Shown here in pieces: positions 29,184-39,311 of a stretch of 64,000 nt of DNA. The stretch's first letter is position 1. Every line of letters begins with the position of its first letter. The stretch is from DATBVX01 sp963724625. GTDB lineage: Bacteria > Pseudomonadota > Gammaproteobacteria > Steroidobacterales > Steroidobacteraceae. A program made the translations under genes and the position numbers. Under the pieces are notes generated by a model that saw only the letters and a list, made by a program, of their open reading frames with translations, did no database searches and was not told where the DNA came from. The stretch is taken from NCBI GenBank assembly GCA_963724625.1, contig CAVRVO010000013.1:310001-374000 (forward strand), read 5' to 3'.

Positions 29184-30352
29184 GATGCCTTCCCCCACAG
29201 CTGTCGCTGATGGCCCGCCTTGCCCGACACCACCACTTCCGAAGAGACGTCCTTCGTGCCACCCGGCGCGTAATAACGACCAAAACGATTGGCGAGAATT
29301 TCCGTGAGCCGGAAATTCTCCTGGGCGACGAAACCGTGATACTGCTGCGGCGAGTTGAATACCAGATCGACTACGGCGGTGATACCCGCGGCAGTCGTCA
29401 CCTGAATTGCTGACCACAGGCGCCCGGCGATGAGCTGCGGGTAGATCTTGTTGACGTAGTTCTCTTCCCGCAGCTGGCCGTCCTGCAGGCCGCTCACTGC
29501 CGCGTAAACGATCACGACGTCCTGCAGAGTCTGCGGGACAGCATTCTCGAGCACGTGCTTGAGCGTGGCGCGATCGTGATTGAGCTTGAGATCGTTCATC
29601 AGCAAGCGCATCTGCGCACAATGGCCCGGGTAGCGGATGGTCTTGTAGTTCATGTTGCCGACGCGCGGCCCGTAGGTTTCGCCCAGAGAGCCCAGGCCGC
29701 CCGAGGTATTGAACGCCTCGTAGAGAGTCCCGTCGATCTCGATTTCCTCCAGGCCTTCAAGGGGTGCGGTGTCGACGAGGCGGCCATCGTGGATCGCCTG
29801 ACATGGATTGCCGTATTCGTTGATGAGTCCTTCGGTCGACCAGGTCAACGAGTACTTCAGCACATTGTTCGGGTGCTGGGGCAGCGCGCCGACGCGCAGC
29901 TTCACGGTGCGTGGCTCATCGAAGTGAGTGATGAGTTCGTTGGCGGCGATACTGATGAATCCTGGTGCCAGGCCGCACTGAGGCACGAACGCGGACTTGG
30001 CTGCCGCGGCAATGCCGCGCACTGCTTTGGTGACTTCCACGTCTTCGGTGAGGTCGAAGTAGTGAACCCCGGCCTGCCTTGCCGCAGTCGCGACAGCGAC
30101 GTTGCAGTAATAAGGAAGGCTCGAAATCACCGCATCGACCGGATGAGCCTCGAGGTGCGCCAGCAGCGCATCCGAATTCGAGGCGTCCAGGGCATGAGCC
30201 CGCAGGTCACTTAACCCGTGAGCGCGAACCACGGAGTCGGCGGCCTGGCCGTTTACATCGGCGAGCGCCACCCGGTAGGCACCTGATTCAGCGAGTAAAC
30301 CGGAGATCAGAGCGCCGATCTTGCCGGCGCCGAGGATGAGGACACGATGCAT
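29180..30352 (-). CDS. Saccharopine dehydrogenase family protein
   Basis: The 390-residue protein begins with the Rossmann motif VLILGAGKIGALISGLL and contains the saccharopine-dehydrogenase pattern LTEDVEVTKAV and QCGLAPGFISIAANEL. It is likely to convert saccharopine to glutamate and alpha-aminoadipate semialdehyde, which the coupled downstream dehydrogenase then oxidises. No lysine-ketoglutarate reductase gene is seen nearby, so the first step must be encoded elsewhere or be replaced by another route. The ATG giving MHRVLIL was chosen over an unconserved 27-residue extension. Confidence 0.86.
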
Positions 30353-30505
30353 GAGACTCACTCCGTGCAGGGCGGCGCCAGCTCTGATCGTCGCTGACAG
30401 GAACAGCCGGGGCGGCCGCGAAAAGGCGCGCATTCTGCCTCAATGATCGCCCGAAAGCACCGTCCGCTTTTTGCGGTGCAATGAGGTGGTGTGTACGATC
30501 CGGCC

Positions 30506-31864
30506 ATGGCATTGAGCCCCGCAATCAACGAATGGAACCCGGCGAGCTGGCAGGCGAAGCCCGCACAGCAGCAGCCTCGGTACGCGGATCCGCAGGCGAT
30601 CGAAAGCGTGGTTGTGGCACTCAGCCGCCTGCCGCCAATCGTGGTGTCGTGGGAGATCGAGGCACTGCGGGCCCACATCGCAGCCGCACAACGCGGCGAG
30701 CAATTTGTGCTGCAGGGTGGCGACTGTGCCGAGAGTTTCGCCGAGTGCGAGTCCGACCGGATCGCGCAGAAGCTCAAGATCCTGTTGCAGATGAGCCTCG
30801 TGCTGCTGGACGGCCTCAAGAAGCCGATCGTGCGAATCGGCCGGATGGCGGGCCAGTATGCCAAGCCACGTTCAGCCGACACGGAAACGCGCGACGGCGT
30901 GACGCTGCCGAGCTACCGCGGGGACATCGTCAACAGCGCGCCGTTCACGCCAGTCGATCGTGAGCCGGATCCTGAATTGCTGTTGCGAGGCTACGAGCGC
31001 GCCGCGCTCACGCTCAATTTCGTGCGTGCGCTCATCGACGGCGGGTTTGCAGACCTGCATCACCCGGAATACTGGAACCTGAGCTTCCTGCGCCACTCGC
31101 CGCTGCGCGCGGCGTATCAGCAGATTGTGGACTCGATCGGCAACTCGCTCGACTTCTTCGAATCGCTCAGCGGGCGCCCGGTACACGAGGCGAGCCGCGT
31201 CGATTTCTACGCCAGTCACGAGGGTCTGCACCTGCTCTACGAGCAGGCGCAGACGCGTTTCATTCCTCGCCAGCAGCGCTGGTACAACCTGTCGACGCAC
31301 ATGCCATGGATCGGCATGCGCACGGCGCAGGCCGACAGTGCTCACGTGGAATTCTTCCGCGGCATCGCCAATCCGATCGGCGTAAAGATCGGGCCAGGAA
31401 TGACTGCCGAATGGCTGCAGGCGCTACTCGAAATTCTGAATCCACAAAACCAGCCGGGCCGCCTGACTCTGATCCATCGCTTCGGGATCAAGGAGATCGA
31501 GCGCGGCTTGCCGTCCCTCATCCAGGCGGTGCGCGCCACCGGGCAGACAGTGTTGTGGATGTGCGACCCCATGCACGGCAACACCGAGACCACTGCGGGC
31601 GGCTTGAAGACGCGCCGCTTCGAGAACATCCTCGGCGAAGTCGAAAGTGCGTTCCGCATTCACGAGGAGCTCGGTTCGATCCTCGGCGGTGTGCATTTTG
31701 AATTGACGGGCGATGACGTCACCGAATGTATCGGGGGCGCGCGTGGACTCACTGAAGCGGACCTGAAACGCGCGTATCGCTCAACCGTCGATCCGCGGCT
31801 TAACTACGAGCAAGCGCTTGAGCTCGCGATGTTGATCGCACGTCACAAGTCCGCGCCGCGCTGA
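30506..31864 (+). CDS. 3-deoxy-7-phosphoheptulonate synthase, class II
   Basis: The 452-residue enzyme catalyses the same first shikimate step as the class I enzyme at 9425-10522 but belongs to the plant-like class II family. Key motifs are LQGGDCAESF, RIGRMAGQYAKPRS, KIGPGMT, WMCDPMHGNT and GVHFELTGDDVTEC. I chose the ATG giving MALSPAINEW over a GTG 15 bases earlier. A short inverted repeat (GCACCG at 30457, CGGTGC at 30474) precedes it. Its 3' end overlaps the convergent rluE by 22 bases. Confidence 0.94.
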   Translation: MALSPAINEWNPASWQAKPAQQQPRYADPQAIESVVVALSRLPPIVVSWEIEALRAHIAAAQRGEQFVLQGGDCAESFAECESDRIAQKLKILLQMSLVLLDGLKKPIVRIGRMAGQYAKPRSADTETRDGVTLPSYRGDIVNSAPFTPVDREPDPELLLRGYERAALTLNFVRALIDGGFADLHHPEYWNLSFLRHSPLRAAYQQIVDSIGNSLDFFESLSGRPVHEASRVDFYASHEGLHLLYEQAQTRFIPRQQRWYNLSTHMPWIGMRTAQADSAHVEFFRGIANPIGVKIGPGMTAEWLQALLEILNPQNQPGRLTLIHRFGIKEIERGLPSLIQAVRATGQTVLWMCDPMHGNTETTAGGLKTRRFENILGEVESAFRIHEELGSILGGVHFELTGDDVTECIGGARGLTEADLKRAYRSTVDPRLNYEQALELAMLIARHKSAPR

Positions 31865-32427
31865 CGGCGTAGTTCATTCAGCACCTCGCCGCAATCGAGC
31901 TCCCGCACTGCGCCCGGAGCGAGGCCGGCCAACGTCCACGGTCCGATCGCGCAGCGGATCAGCCGCAAGGTCGGCAGGCCAACCGCTGCCGTCATGCGCC
32001 GCACCTGGCGGTTGCGGCCCTCGGTGATGCCAAGCTCGAGCCAATGGGTCGGAATGCGCGCGCGATGACGGATTGGCGGATCACGCGGCCAGAGCCCGGC
32101 AGGTTCCTCGATCAGTCGCACCTTCGCCGGCCGTGTCAATCCGTCCTTGAGATGGACACCTGTGCATAAGCGAGGCAATGCCTCGGGCCGTGGCTCGCCT
32201 TCCACCTGCACCCAATAACGCTTCCACAACCGGTGGCGCGGGTCGCTCAGTCGGGCCTGAAGGGATCCATCGTCGGTCAGGAACAAAAGACCCTCGCTGT
32301 CATAGTCCAGCCGGCCCGCCGGATAGACATTCTCAATACTGACGAACTGGCTAAGCGTTGCACGAGACTCCCCGTCAGTGAAACGCGACAGCACCTGATA
32401 GGGCTTGTTGAGCAGCAAACAGCGCAT
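31843..32427 (-). CDS. rluE: 23S rRNA pseudouridine synthase, RluE-type
   Basis: The 194-residue protein is a small RsuA/RluE-family pseudouridine synthase. It opens with LLLNKPYQVLSRF and has the catalytic-aspartate motif GRLDYDSEGLLFLTDDG and the C-terminal ITEGRNRQVRRM. It lacks an N-terminal S4 domain, like E. coli RluE, which modifies U2457 of 23S rRNA. The ATG at the start of the conserved domain was chosen; the frame stays open upstream without conservation. Convergent with the class II DAHP synthase, with overlapping ends. Confidence 0.88.
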   Translation of the reverse strand: MRCLLLNKPYQVLSRFTDGESRATLSQFVSIENVYPAGRLDYDSEGLLFLTDDGSLQARLSDPRHRLWKRYWVQVEGEPRPEALPRLCTGVHLKDGLTRPAKVRLIEEPAGLWPRDPPIRHRARIPTHWLELGITEGRNRQVRRMTAAVGLPTLRLIRCAIGPWTLAGLAPGAVRELDCGEVLNELRRQRGADL

Positions 32428-32477
32428 TCGGCATTGATTCTGCAGCGTCGGGCACGACGCCCATGCGGTATCATATT

Positions 32478-32501
32478 GCGCGCTGCAAGGTTGCACCGCG
32501 C
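32478..32501. promoter_or_regulatory. 24-base palindrome in the rluE-aceB divergent region
   Basis: A near-perfect palindrome with arms GCGCG and TGCAA on the left and TTGCA and CGCGC on the right matches its own reverse complement at 20 of 24 bases. It lies 47 bases before the aceB start, in the 121-base gap between divergent rluE and aceB. Size and place fit a dimeric regulator's operator for the glyoxylate-bypass genes. No clear -35/-10 pair was found. Confidence 0.4.
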
Positions 32502-32548
32502 AGGATTTGCGCCGCCGACAACTTCCTGTGCAACGTCTGGAGGACGCT

Positions 32549-34151
32549 TTGGCTTCATCAGGTGCGCCGGCGATTGCCGGCTGCGAGATCCGCGGCGCGA
32601 TGCCCGCGGGCTTCGATTCGATACTCACGCGCGACGCACTGGATTTCCTGGCGGCGTTGGCGCGACGTTTCACACCCCGAGTGCATGAGGTACTCGCAGC
32701 GCGAGAACGCCGACAGCGCGCTTTGGATGCGGGCGAGCTGCCGGATTTTCTTCCCGGACACCCGCGAGATCCGCGAATCCAACTGGCGCGTCGCGCCCAT
32801 CCCGCATGATCTTCTCGATCGCCGCGTGGAGATCACCGGGCCGACGGACCGCAAGATGGTCATCAACGCCCTCAATTCGGGTGCGAAGGTGTTCATGGCC
32901 GACTGCGAGGATTCGCTCACGCCGACATGGGACAACCTGTTGCGCGGCCAGATGAACCTGCGCGATGCAGTCCGCGGCGTAGCCAACTACAGGAGCCCGG
33001 AGGGCAAGCAATACCGCCTGAACCCACAAGTCGCAGTGTTGCTCGTCAGGCCGCGCGGTTGGCATCTGTTCGAGAAGCACATGCTGGTTGATGGCGAACA
33101 GATTCCCGGCGCACTGGTCGACTTCGGCTTGTACCTGTTTCACAACGCTGGTGAGCTGGCGAAAAGAGGCACGGGTCCGTATTTCTATCTGCCGAAGCTC
33201 GAATCACACCTCGAAGCACGCCTGTGGTCAGAGGTTTTGACGCATGCGGAACACTTGCTCGGGCTGCAGCGCGGCACGTGCAAGGTGACGGTCCTGATCG
33301 AGACGATCCTGGCCGCCTTCGAGATGGATGAGATTCTCTACGAGCTCAAGGATCACATCGTCGGGCTCAACTGCGGACGCTGGGACTACATCTTCAGTTT
33401 CATCAAGAAATTCGCTCGTCGCGCCGATTTCGTGCTGCCGGACCGGCAGCAGGTCACGATGACCAACCATTTCCTGCGCTCGTATTCGCTACTGGTAATT
33501 CGTACCTGCCACCGGCGCGGCGCATTCGCAATCGGCGGGATGGCGGCACAGATTCCGATCAAGAACGACCCCGACGCGAACGAAGCGGCGCTGGCCAAGG
33601 TGCGAGCCGACAAGGAGAGGGAAGCTGGCGATGGCCACGATGGCACTTGGGTTGCGCACCCGGGACTGGTGCCGTTGGCGCTCGAAGTGTTCAACCAGCA
33701 CATGGCGGGGCCGAATCAGCTCGAGCGCCTGCGCGACGACGTTCGCGTGGGCGCAGCAGATCTGCTGCGGGTTCCGGCTGGGACGATCACCGAAGCGGGA
33801 CTCCTCAATAATGTGAGCGTGGGCCTGCAATATCTCGCCGCCTGGCTCGGAGGCCTCGGCTGCGTGCCGATCAATAACCTGATGGAAGACGCGGCGACGG
33901 CGGAGATTTCGCGGGCGCAGCTCTGGCAATGGGTCCATCACCCGGCGGGCGTGCTGCAGGACGGCCGTCGTGTGACCCTCGAACTGGTGCGCGAGTGCAT
34001 CAACCGGGAACTGCGCACGCTCAAGGAGCGGGAGCAGGCCGGCCCCGCCGCGGGTCATTACGATACGGCGGCGAGGCTCCTGGAACGACTGACGGCTGAG
34101 CCCCGTTTCACAGCTTTCCTGACGGCGGTCGCGTACCGTGAGATCGATTGA
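32549..34151 (+). CDS. aceB: Malate synthase A, one frameshift near the N-terminus
   Basis: Malate synthase condenses glyoxylate and acetyl-CoA to malate. The N-terminal part (ALASSGAP to AGELPDFLP) is in one frame and the rest (DTREIRESNW to the end) in another. Dropping one C from the CCC run at 32753-32755 joins them. The repaired protein is 533 residues, the same length as E. coli AceB. The TTG at 32549 was chosen because GGAGG lies five bases before it and it gives that length. Key stretches include RRVEITGPTDRKM, FMADCEDSLTPTW and GLNCGRWDYIFS. It is followed by aceA after 24 bases. The break is probably a sequence error. Confidence 0.9.
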
Positions 34152-34175
34152 TAGCCCCAGTCAAAGGAACCGACG

Positions 34176-35474
34176 ATGAATGCCCCTGCTGCGAGTGAGA
34201 TCCGCAAAGCCTGGAGCACCGATGCGCGGTGGAGAGGCGTGAGGCGCCCGTACCAGGCGGAGGATGTCGTGCGTCTGCGGGGCACCGTCGTCATCGAGCA
34301 CACTCTCGCGCACCTGGGCGCTGAGAAGCTCTGGGGTTACCTCAAGGAAAAGCCCTTCGTTGCCGCGCTCGGAGCTTTGACCGGGAACCAGGCCATGCAG
34401 CAGGTGCGCGCAGGGCTGGATGCAATCTATCTCTCAGGCTGGCAGGTGGCAGGGGATGCGAACCTGGCTGCGCAAATGTATCCAGATCAATCCCTGTATC
34501 CCGCTGATTCGGTGCCAGCCGTGGTCAAGCGCATCAACAACACCCTGCAGCGCGCCGACCAGATCTGTCATGCCGAAGGTGACAACAGCGTCGACTGGCT
34601 GAAGCCGATTGTCGCGGATGCGGAAGCCGGTTTCGGCGGCGTGCTGAATGCCTTCGAGCTGATGAAGGCGATGATTGAAGCAGGGGCGGCTGGCGTGCAT
34701 TTCGAAGATCAGCTCGCCTCCGCCAAGAAGTGCGGTCACATGGGCGGCAAGGTGCTGGTGCCGACGTCGGAGGCGGTCAACAAGCTGACTGCTGCGCGCC
34801 TCGCAGCAGATATCTGCGGCGTACCGACGGTGCTGATCGCCCGCACCGACTCAGAGTCGGCAAGTCTTCTGACCTCTGATGTCGATGATCGGGATCACCC
34901 GTTCATCGAGAAGCGCGAGCGCAGCTCCGAGGGGTTCTTTTACGTGAAGGCCGGGGTCGACGCGGCCATCGCTCGTGGACTTGCTTATGCCCCGTTTGCG
35001 GACCTGCTGTGGTGCGAAACTGCGGTTCCGGACGTGAAGCAGGCGCGCGCTTTTGCGGAAGGAATCCACAAGCACTTTCCTGACAAGCTTCTGGCCTACA
35101 ACTGCTCGCCGTCATTCAACTGGAAGCAGAAGCTCGACGATGCAACGATCGCAACGTTTCAGCGCGAGCTCGGCGCAATGGGCTACAAGTTTCAGTTCGT
35201 GACCCTGGCCGGATTCCATGCGCTCAACTTCAGCATGTTTGAGCTGGCACGTGGTTATCGCGAGCGGCAGATGAGCGCCTACGTGGAATTGCAGCAGGCC
35301 GAATTCAGCGCTGAGAAATCGGGCTACACGGCAACACGCCACCAGCGCGAGGTGGGAGCGGGGTACTTCGACGATGTGACGCAGACGGTCATGGGTGGCA
35401 AGTCGTCGATCACCGCACTCACCGGCTCCACCGAGGAAGCGCAGTTCAAGACCTCGAGGCGACGCCAGAGCTGA
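34176..35474 (+). CDS. aceA: Isocitrate lyase
   Basis: The 432-residue enzyme splits isocitrate into glyoxylate and succinate, the first step of the glyoxylate bypass. The catalytic loop KKCGHMGGK, with its cysteine near residue 187, is intact, as are LTGNQAMQQVRAGL and the substrate motif NCSPSFNWK. It belongs to the short AceA type. It forms an operon with aceB upstream and is followed 73 bases later by icd, the enzyme that competes with it for isocitrate. Confidence 0.97.
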   Translation: MNAPAASEIRKAWSTDARWRGVRRPYQAEDVVRLRGTVVIEHTLAHLGAEKLWGYLKEKPFVAALGALTGNQAMQQVRAGLDAIYLSGWQVAGDANLAAQMYPDQSLYPADSVPAVVKRINNTLQRADQICHAEGDNSVDWLKPIVADAEAGFGGVLNAFELMKAMIEAGAAGVHFEDQLASAKKCGHMGGKVLVPTSEAVNKLTAARLAADICGVPTVLIARTDSESASLLTSDVDDRDHPFIEKRERSSEGFFYVKAGVDAAIARGLAYAPFADLLWCETAVPDVKQARAFAEGIHKHFPDKLLAYNCSPSFNWKQKLDDATIATFQRELGAMGYKFQFVTLAGFHALNFSMFELARGYRERQMSAYVELQQAEFSAEKSGYTATRHQREVGAGYFDDVTQTVMGGKSSITALTGSTEEAQFKTSRRRQS

Positions 35475-35547
35475 ATCGGGCGCTGCCGACGCTCCCGTGC
35501 GGCTTTCTGATACAGTTCGCGGCCCGCAAAGTCGCTGACTCATCGCC

Positions 35548-36882
35548 ATGAAGTACGACCACATCGTTGTGCCCGCGGAAGGCGAGCGCATCACGCTCAA
35601 TCCCGATTTCTCTTTCAACGTTCCGAATCATCCGATCGTCCCGTTCGTCGAGGGTGATGGCATCGGCATAGACGTCACACCCGTAATGCGACGGGTGGTC
35701 GATGCAGCTGTCGACAAGGCCTATGCGGGCAAGCGCCGCATCGCGTGGATGGAGATCTACGCGGGCGAGAAGTCGAACCGGATCTACGGCGCCGGCGCGT
35801 GGTTTCCTGATGAAACGCTGCAGGCGCTGCGTGATTTTGTCGTTTCCATCAAAGGCCCGCTCGGCACTCCAGTGGGCAGCGGCATCCGCTCGCTCAACGT
35901 CGCGATCCGCCAGCAGCTCGATCTTTACGCCTGCGTGCGCCCGATTCGACATTTCCCAGGTGTCTCTACGCCGATGAAGGATTCGAGCCAGGTGGAAATC
36001 GTGGTTTTCCGCGAGAACACCGAGGACATCTACGCCGGAATCGAGTGGCCCGCCGGCTCGGCCGAGGTGCAGAAGCTGATCGCGTATCTGCACCGTGAGC
36101 TCGGCGTCACCTCGATCCGTTTTCCCTCCAGCTCGGCCATCGGCATCAAGCCGGTTTCCAAGGAAGGATCGCAGCGCCTGATACGTAAAGCGATCCAGTA
36201 CGCGGTCGACAATGATCGTTTCTCGGTCACACTGGTTCACAAAGGCAACATCATGAAATTCACCGAAGGTGGATTTCGTAACTGGGGCTACCAGCTCGCG
36301 CGTGACGAATTCGGCGCGCAGGAAATTGACAAGGGTCCGTGGCTGTCGTTTCGGAACCCGATCACCGGTCACAGCATCGTCATCAAGGACGTCATCGCCG
36401 ACAACTTCCTGCAGCAGGCGCTGCTGCGACCGGAGGAGTACGACGTCGTTGCAACCCTCAACCTCAATGGCGACTACATTTCCGATGCGCTGGCGGCTCA
36501 AGTAGGCGGCATCGGCATTGCGCCGGGAGGCAATATCGGCGATGGGTTAGCGGTGTTCGAAGCGACCCATGGCACCGCGCCGGGGTTCGCTGGCAAGGAT
36601 CGCGTGAACCCGGGTTCCATCATCCTGTCAGCAGAGATGATGCTGCGTTACCTGCGCTGGACCGAGGCCGCGGACCTGATCATCAAGGGCGTGACCAACA
36701 CGATCGCCAGCCGCGAGCTGACTTATGATCTCGCACGCCTGCGTGAGGCGATTCGCGCTCCAAGGCGCGAGCTGGCTGGCCGCAAAAATGTGGAAGAGGA
36801 TCTGCAACGGCTGATTCCCGGCGCGACCTTGGTTGGTACGAGTGGGTTTGGCGACGCCGTGATCCGTCACATGAATGACTGA
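35548..36882 (+). CDS. icd: Isocitrate dehydrogenase (NADP-type)
   Basis: The 444-residue dimer-type enzyme converts isocitrate to 2-oxoglutarate. It carries the family signature NLNGDYISDALAAQVGGIG and the phosphorylation-loop region FPGVSTPMKDSSQVE. The substrate motif is seen as GPLGTPVGSGIRSLNV. Length and layout match the E. coli Icd family. The gene overlaps the start of uvrC by 8 bases, an unusual coupling of a TCA gene with a repair gene. The upstream gap holds no clear promoter. Confidence 0.95.
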   Translation: MKYDHIVVPAEGERITLNPDFSFNVPNHPIVPFVEGDGIGIDVTPVMRRVVDAAVDKAYAGKRRIAWMEIYAGEKSNRIYGAGAWFPDETLQALRDFVVSIKGPLGTPVGSGIRSLNVAIRQQLDLYACVRPIRHFPGVSTPMKDSSQVEIVVFRENTEDIYAGIEWPAGSAEVQKLIAYLHRELGVTSIRFPSSSAIGIKPVSKEGSQRLIRKAIQYAVDNDRFSVTLVHKGNIMKFTEGGFRNWGYQLARDEFGAQEIDKGPWLSFRNPITGHSIVIKDVIADNFLQQALLRPEEYDVVATLNLNGDYISDALAAQVGGIGIAPGGNIGDGLAVFEATHGTAPGFAGKDRVNPGSIILSAEMMLRYLRWTEAADLIIKGVTNTIASRELTYDLARLREAIRAPRRELAGRKNVEEDLQRLIPGATLVGTSGFGDAVIRHMND

Positions 36883-38710
36883 GAGCTCTGACGCCACTGC
36901 ATTCGATCCCAAGGCCTTCGTTCAAAGGCTGCCATCGCGCCCGGGCGTGTACCGGATGTGCGGGGCGAACGGCGAGATCCTGTACGTTGGCAAGGCCCGC
37001 AACCTCAAGGCGCGGGTCGGCAGTTACTTTCACGCCGGCAACGTAGAGCCGAAAGTACAGGCGCTCGTCGGTCAGGTGGCGCGAATTGATGTAACCCTGA
37101 CCGACTCGGAAACCGAAGCGCTACTGCTCGAATACAACCTCATCAAGGAGCACAAGCCGCGCTTCAACGTCATCCTGCGAGATGACAAGAGCTTCCCTTA
37201 CATCTACGTCACCACCGAGGCACGCTTTCCGCGGCTTAACTTCTATCGTGGCGCGCGTAACCTGCCCGGGCGTTACTTCGGTCCCTACCCGAGCGCCGGC
37301 GCGGTGCGTGAGTCACTGCAGCAGCTGCAGAAGCTTTTCAAGCTGCGTAACTGCGAGGACACGTTCTTCGAGAATCGGAGCAGGCCCTGCCTGCAGTACC
37401 AGATCGATCGCTGTTCCGGACCATGCGTCGGCCTCATTACGGAAGGGGAGTACCGCCGCGATGTCGATAGCGCGATCAAGGTGCTGTCCGGACGCAGCGA
37501 GGAAGTCAATGCAGAACTTGCCCGCCAGATGGAGTCCGCTGCTGAAAACCTGCAGTTCGAGCAGGCGGCGCGCCTGCGCGATCAGCTCGCGAGCCTCAAG
37601 CAGATCCAATCGCAGCAAAGCGTGACGGCGGCCAGCAAGCGCGACGCAGATGTCGTGGCGCTTGCAACCGAGGCGGGCGACCACTGCATCGCGCTGATGT
37701 TCATTCGCAGCGGGCGCAACCTCGGCAGCACCCAGTTCTTCCCCCGGGCACCGCTTGGCGACAGCGGCGAGATCATGAGCGCCTTCCTCATGCAGTACTA
37801 CTTTACGCGCGAGGCGCCCCGCGAAATCCTTTTGAATACGGCGATCGTGGATGCCGAGCCGCTCGAAGCGGCACTCAGCGAACGCGCCAGCCATCCAGTG
37901 CATATCCGGCGCGCCGCCCGTGGACTCGCCTCGCGCTGGATGGCCATGACCTACACCAATGCCTCCCAGGCTCTGCGCATGCGAGCGCTGAATCGCGTGG
38001 GCATCGAGAGCCATCTCGAAGCGTTGCGGCAGGACCTGCAGATGCCCGAAGCGCCTCATCGGATCGAATGTTTCGATATCAGTCACACGCGGGGCGAGGG
38101 GACGGTTGCATCGTGCGTGGTGTTCGGTCCGGAAGGACCGATCAAAGCCGAGTATCGCCGCTTCAACATCGCCGGCATCGAACCTGGCGATGATTACGGA
38201 GCGATGCGGCAGGTGCTGACACGGCGCTACACCCGCATCAAGGCAGCGGAAGTTCCGATGCCCGACGTGCTGCTGATCGATGGGGGCAAGGGCCAGCTCA
38301 CGCAAGCGATGGAAGTGCTCCATGCGCTGGAGCTGCCAGGCCTCGCTATTGTCGCAGTTGCGAAGGGCGCGGATCGCAAGCCGGGGCAGGAGAGATTGTT
38401 CATCCCCGGCCGCGACGAACCAATTGTGCTGCCGCCCGACTCGGCATCGCTCCATCTGGTCCAGCGCATCCGCGACGAGGCGCATCGATTCGCGATCACC
38501 GGACATCGCCGGCGACGCGCGCGGCGTCACAATGAATCCGCCCTTGAAGCGATTCCCGGTCTCGGGCCGGCACGCCGGCGCGAGCTCCTGAAGCAGTTCG
38601 GAGGACTCCAAGGCATACTGCGCGCGGGCGTGGATGATCTCGTGCAGGTGCGCGGCATCGGCAGACCGCTGGCGCAGCTCATCTACGAACACCTGCATCC
38701 AGGAGCTTGA
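36875..38710 (+). CDS. uvrC: Excinuclease ABC subunit C
   Basis: The 611-residue repair nuclease makes both cuts around UvrAB-marked DNA damage. It begins with the GIY-YIG domain (PGVYRMC, ILYVGKARNLK), has a UVR motif near residues 205-240, the RNase H-like C-terminal nuclease domain with CFDISHTRG and DVLLIDGGKGQL, and tandem helix-hairpin-helix motifs at the end (IPGLGPARRRELL, VRGIGRPLAQ). The ATG lies inside the icd 3' end. pgsA follows four bases after its stop, the same order as in E. coli. Confidence 0.97.
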   Translation: MTESSDATAFDPKAFVQRLPSRPGVYRMCGANGEILYVGKARNLKARVGSYFHAGNVEPKVQALVGQVARIDVTLTDSETEALLLEYNLIKEHKPRFNVILRDDKSFPYIYVTTEARFPRLNFYRGARNLPGRYFGPYPSAGAVRESLQQLQKLFKLRNCEDTFFENRSRPCLQYQIDRCSGPCVGLITEGEYRRDVDSAIKVLSGRSEEVNAELARQMESAAENLQFEQAARLRDQLASLKQIQSQQSVTAASKRDADVVALATEAGDHCIALMFIRSGRNLGSTQFFPRAPLGDSGEIMSAFLMQYYFTREAPREILLNTAIVDAEPLEAALSERASHPVHIRRAARGLASRWMAMTYTNASQALRMRALNRVGIESHLEALRQDLQMPEAPHRIECFDISHTRGEGTVASCVVFGPEGPIKAEYRRFNIAGIEPGDDYGAMRQVLTRRYTRIKAAEVPMPDVLLIDGGKGQLTQAMEVLHALELPGLAIVAVAKGADRKPGQERLFIPGRDEPIVLPPDSASLHLVQRIRDEAHRFAITGHRRRRARRHNESALEAIPGLGPARRRELLKQFGGLQGILRAGVDDLVQVRGIGRPLAQLIYEHLHPGA

Positions 38711-38714
38711 CCCG

Positions 38715-39296
38715 TTGAGCAACGGCACTTCGATACCGAACGCACTCACGTGGGCGCGCATCATTGCGGTCCCGCTGATCATCGTTCTGTTCTATTTGCC
38801 GTATCACTGGTCGGATCAGGCCGCCGGAATCCTGTTTGCGCTGGCTGGAATCACCGACTCCCTCGATGGCTATCTCGCACGCAAGTGGGGACAGACAACG
38901 CGTCTCGGTGCCTTCCTCGATCCGGTTGCTGACAAGTTGCTGGTCGCGACGGCGCTGGTGCTGATTGTCAGTGCGGCCAGCGAGCCCCGTTGGGGGGTTA
39001 TCGTTACGACGCTTGCGGCGATCGTGATCATCGGTCGTGAGATCGCGATCTCGGCACTGCGCGAATGGATGGCGGAGATCGGCAAGCGCGGCAAGGTGGC
39101 GGTATCGGGTATCGGGAAATTCAAGACCATCGTACAGATCGTCGGTCTGTCGATGATGTTGTTCCGGTGGAATTTCCTCGGCTTGCCGATCTATGAATGC
39201 GGGCTGTTCCTAACCGTGCTCGCTGCAATCCTGACGCTGTGGTCAGCGATCCAGTATTTGCGCGCCGCACGCCCGGAACTTGCTGCAGGTTCTTGA
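38715..39296 (+). CDS. pgsA: CDP-diacylglycerol-glycerol-3-phosphate 3-phosphatidyltransferase
   Basis: The 193-residue inner-membrane enzyme makes phosphatidylglycerol phosphate, the committed step to phosphatidylglycerol. The CDP-alcohol phosphotransferase signature is complete (DSLDGYLARKWGQ followed by GAFLDPVADK). About five membrane helices can be seen. The TTG start is preceded by AGGAG nine bases upstream (overlapping the uvrC end), and it gives the typical N-terminus SIPNALTWARI. tRNA-Gly follows, as in the E. coli uvrC-pgsA-glyW order. Confidence 0.94.
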   Translation: MSNGTSIPNALTWARIIAVPLIIVLFYLPYHWSDQAAGILFALAGITDSLDGYLARKWGQTTRLGAFLDPVADKLLVATALVLIVSAASEPRWGVIVTTLAAIVIIGREIAISALREWMAEIGKRGKVAVSGIGKFKTIVQIVGLSMMLFRWNFLGLPIYECGLFLTVLAAILTLWSAIQYLRAARPELAAGS

Positions 39297-39311
39297 TTCA
39301 AAGCCCGTTCC

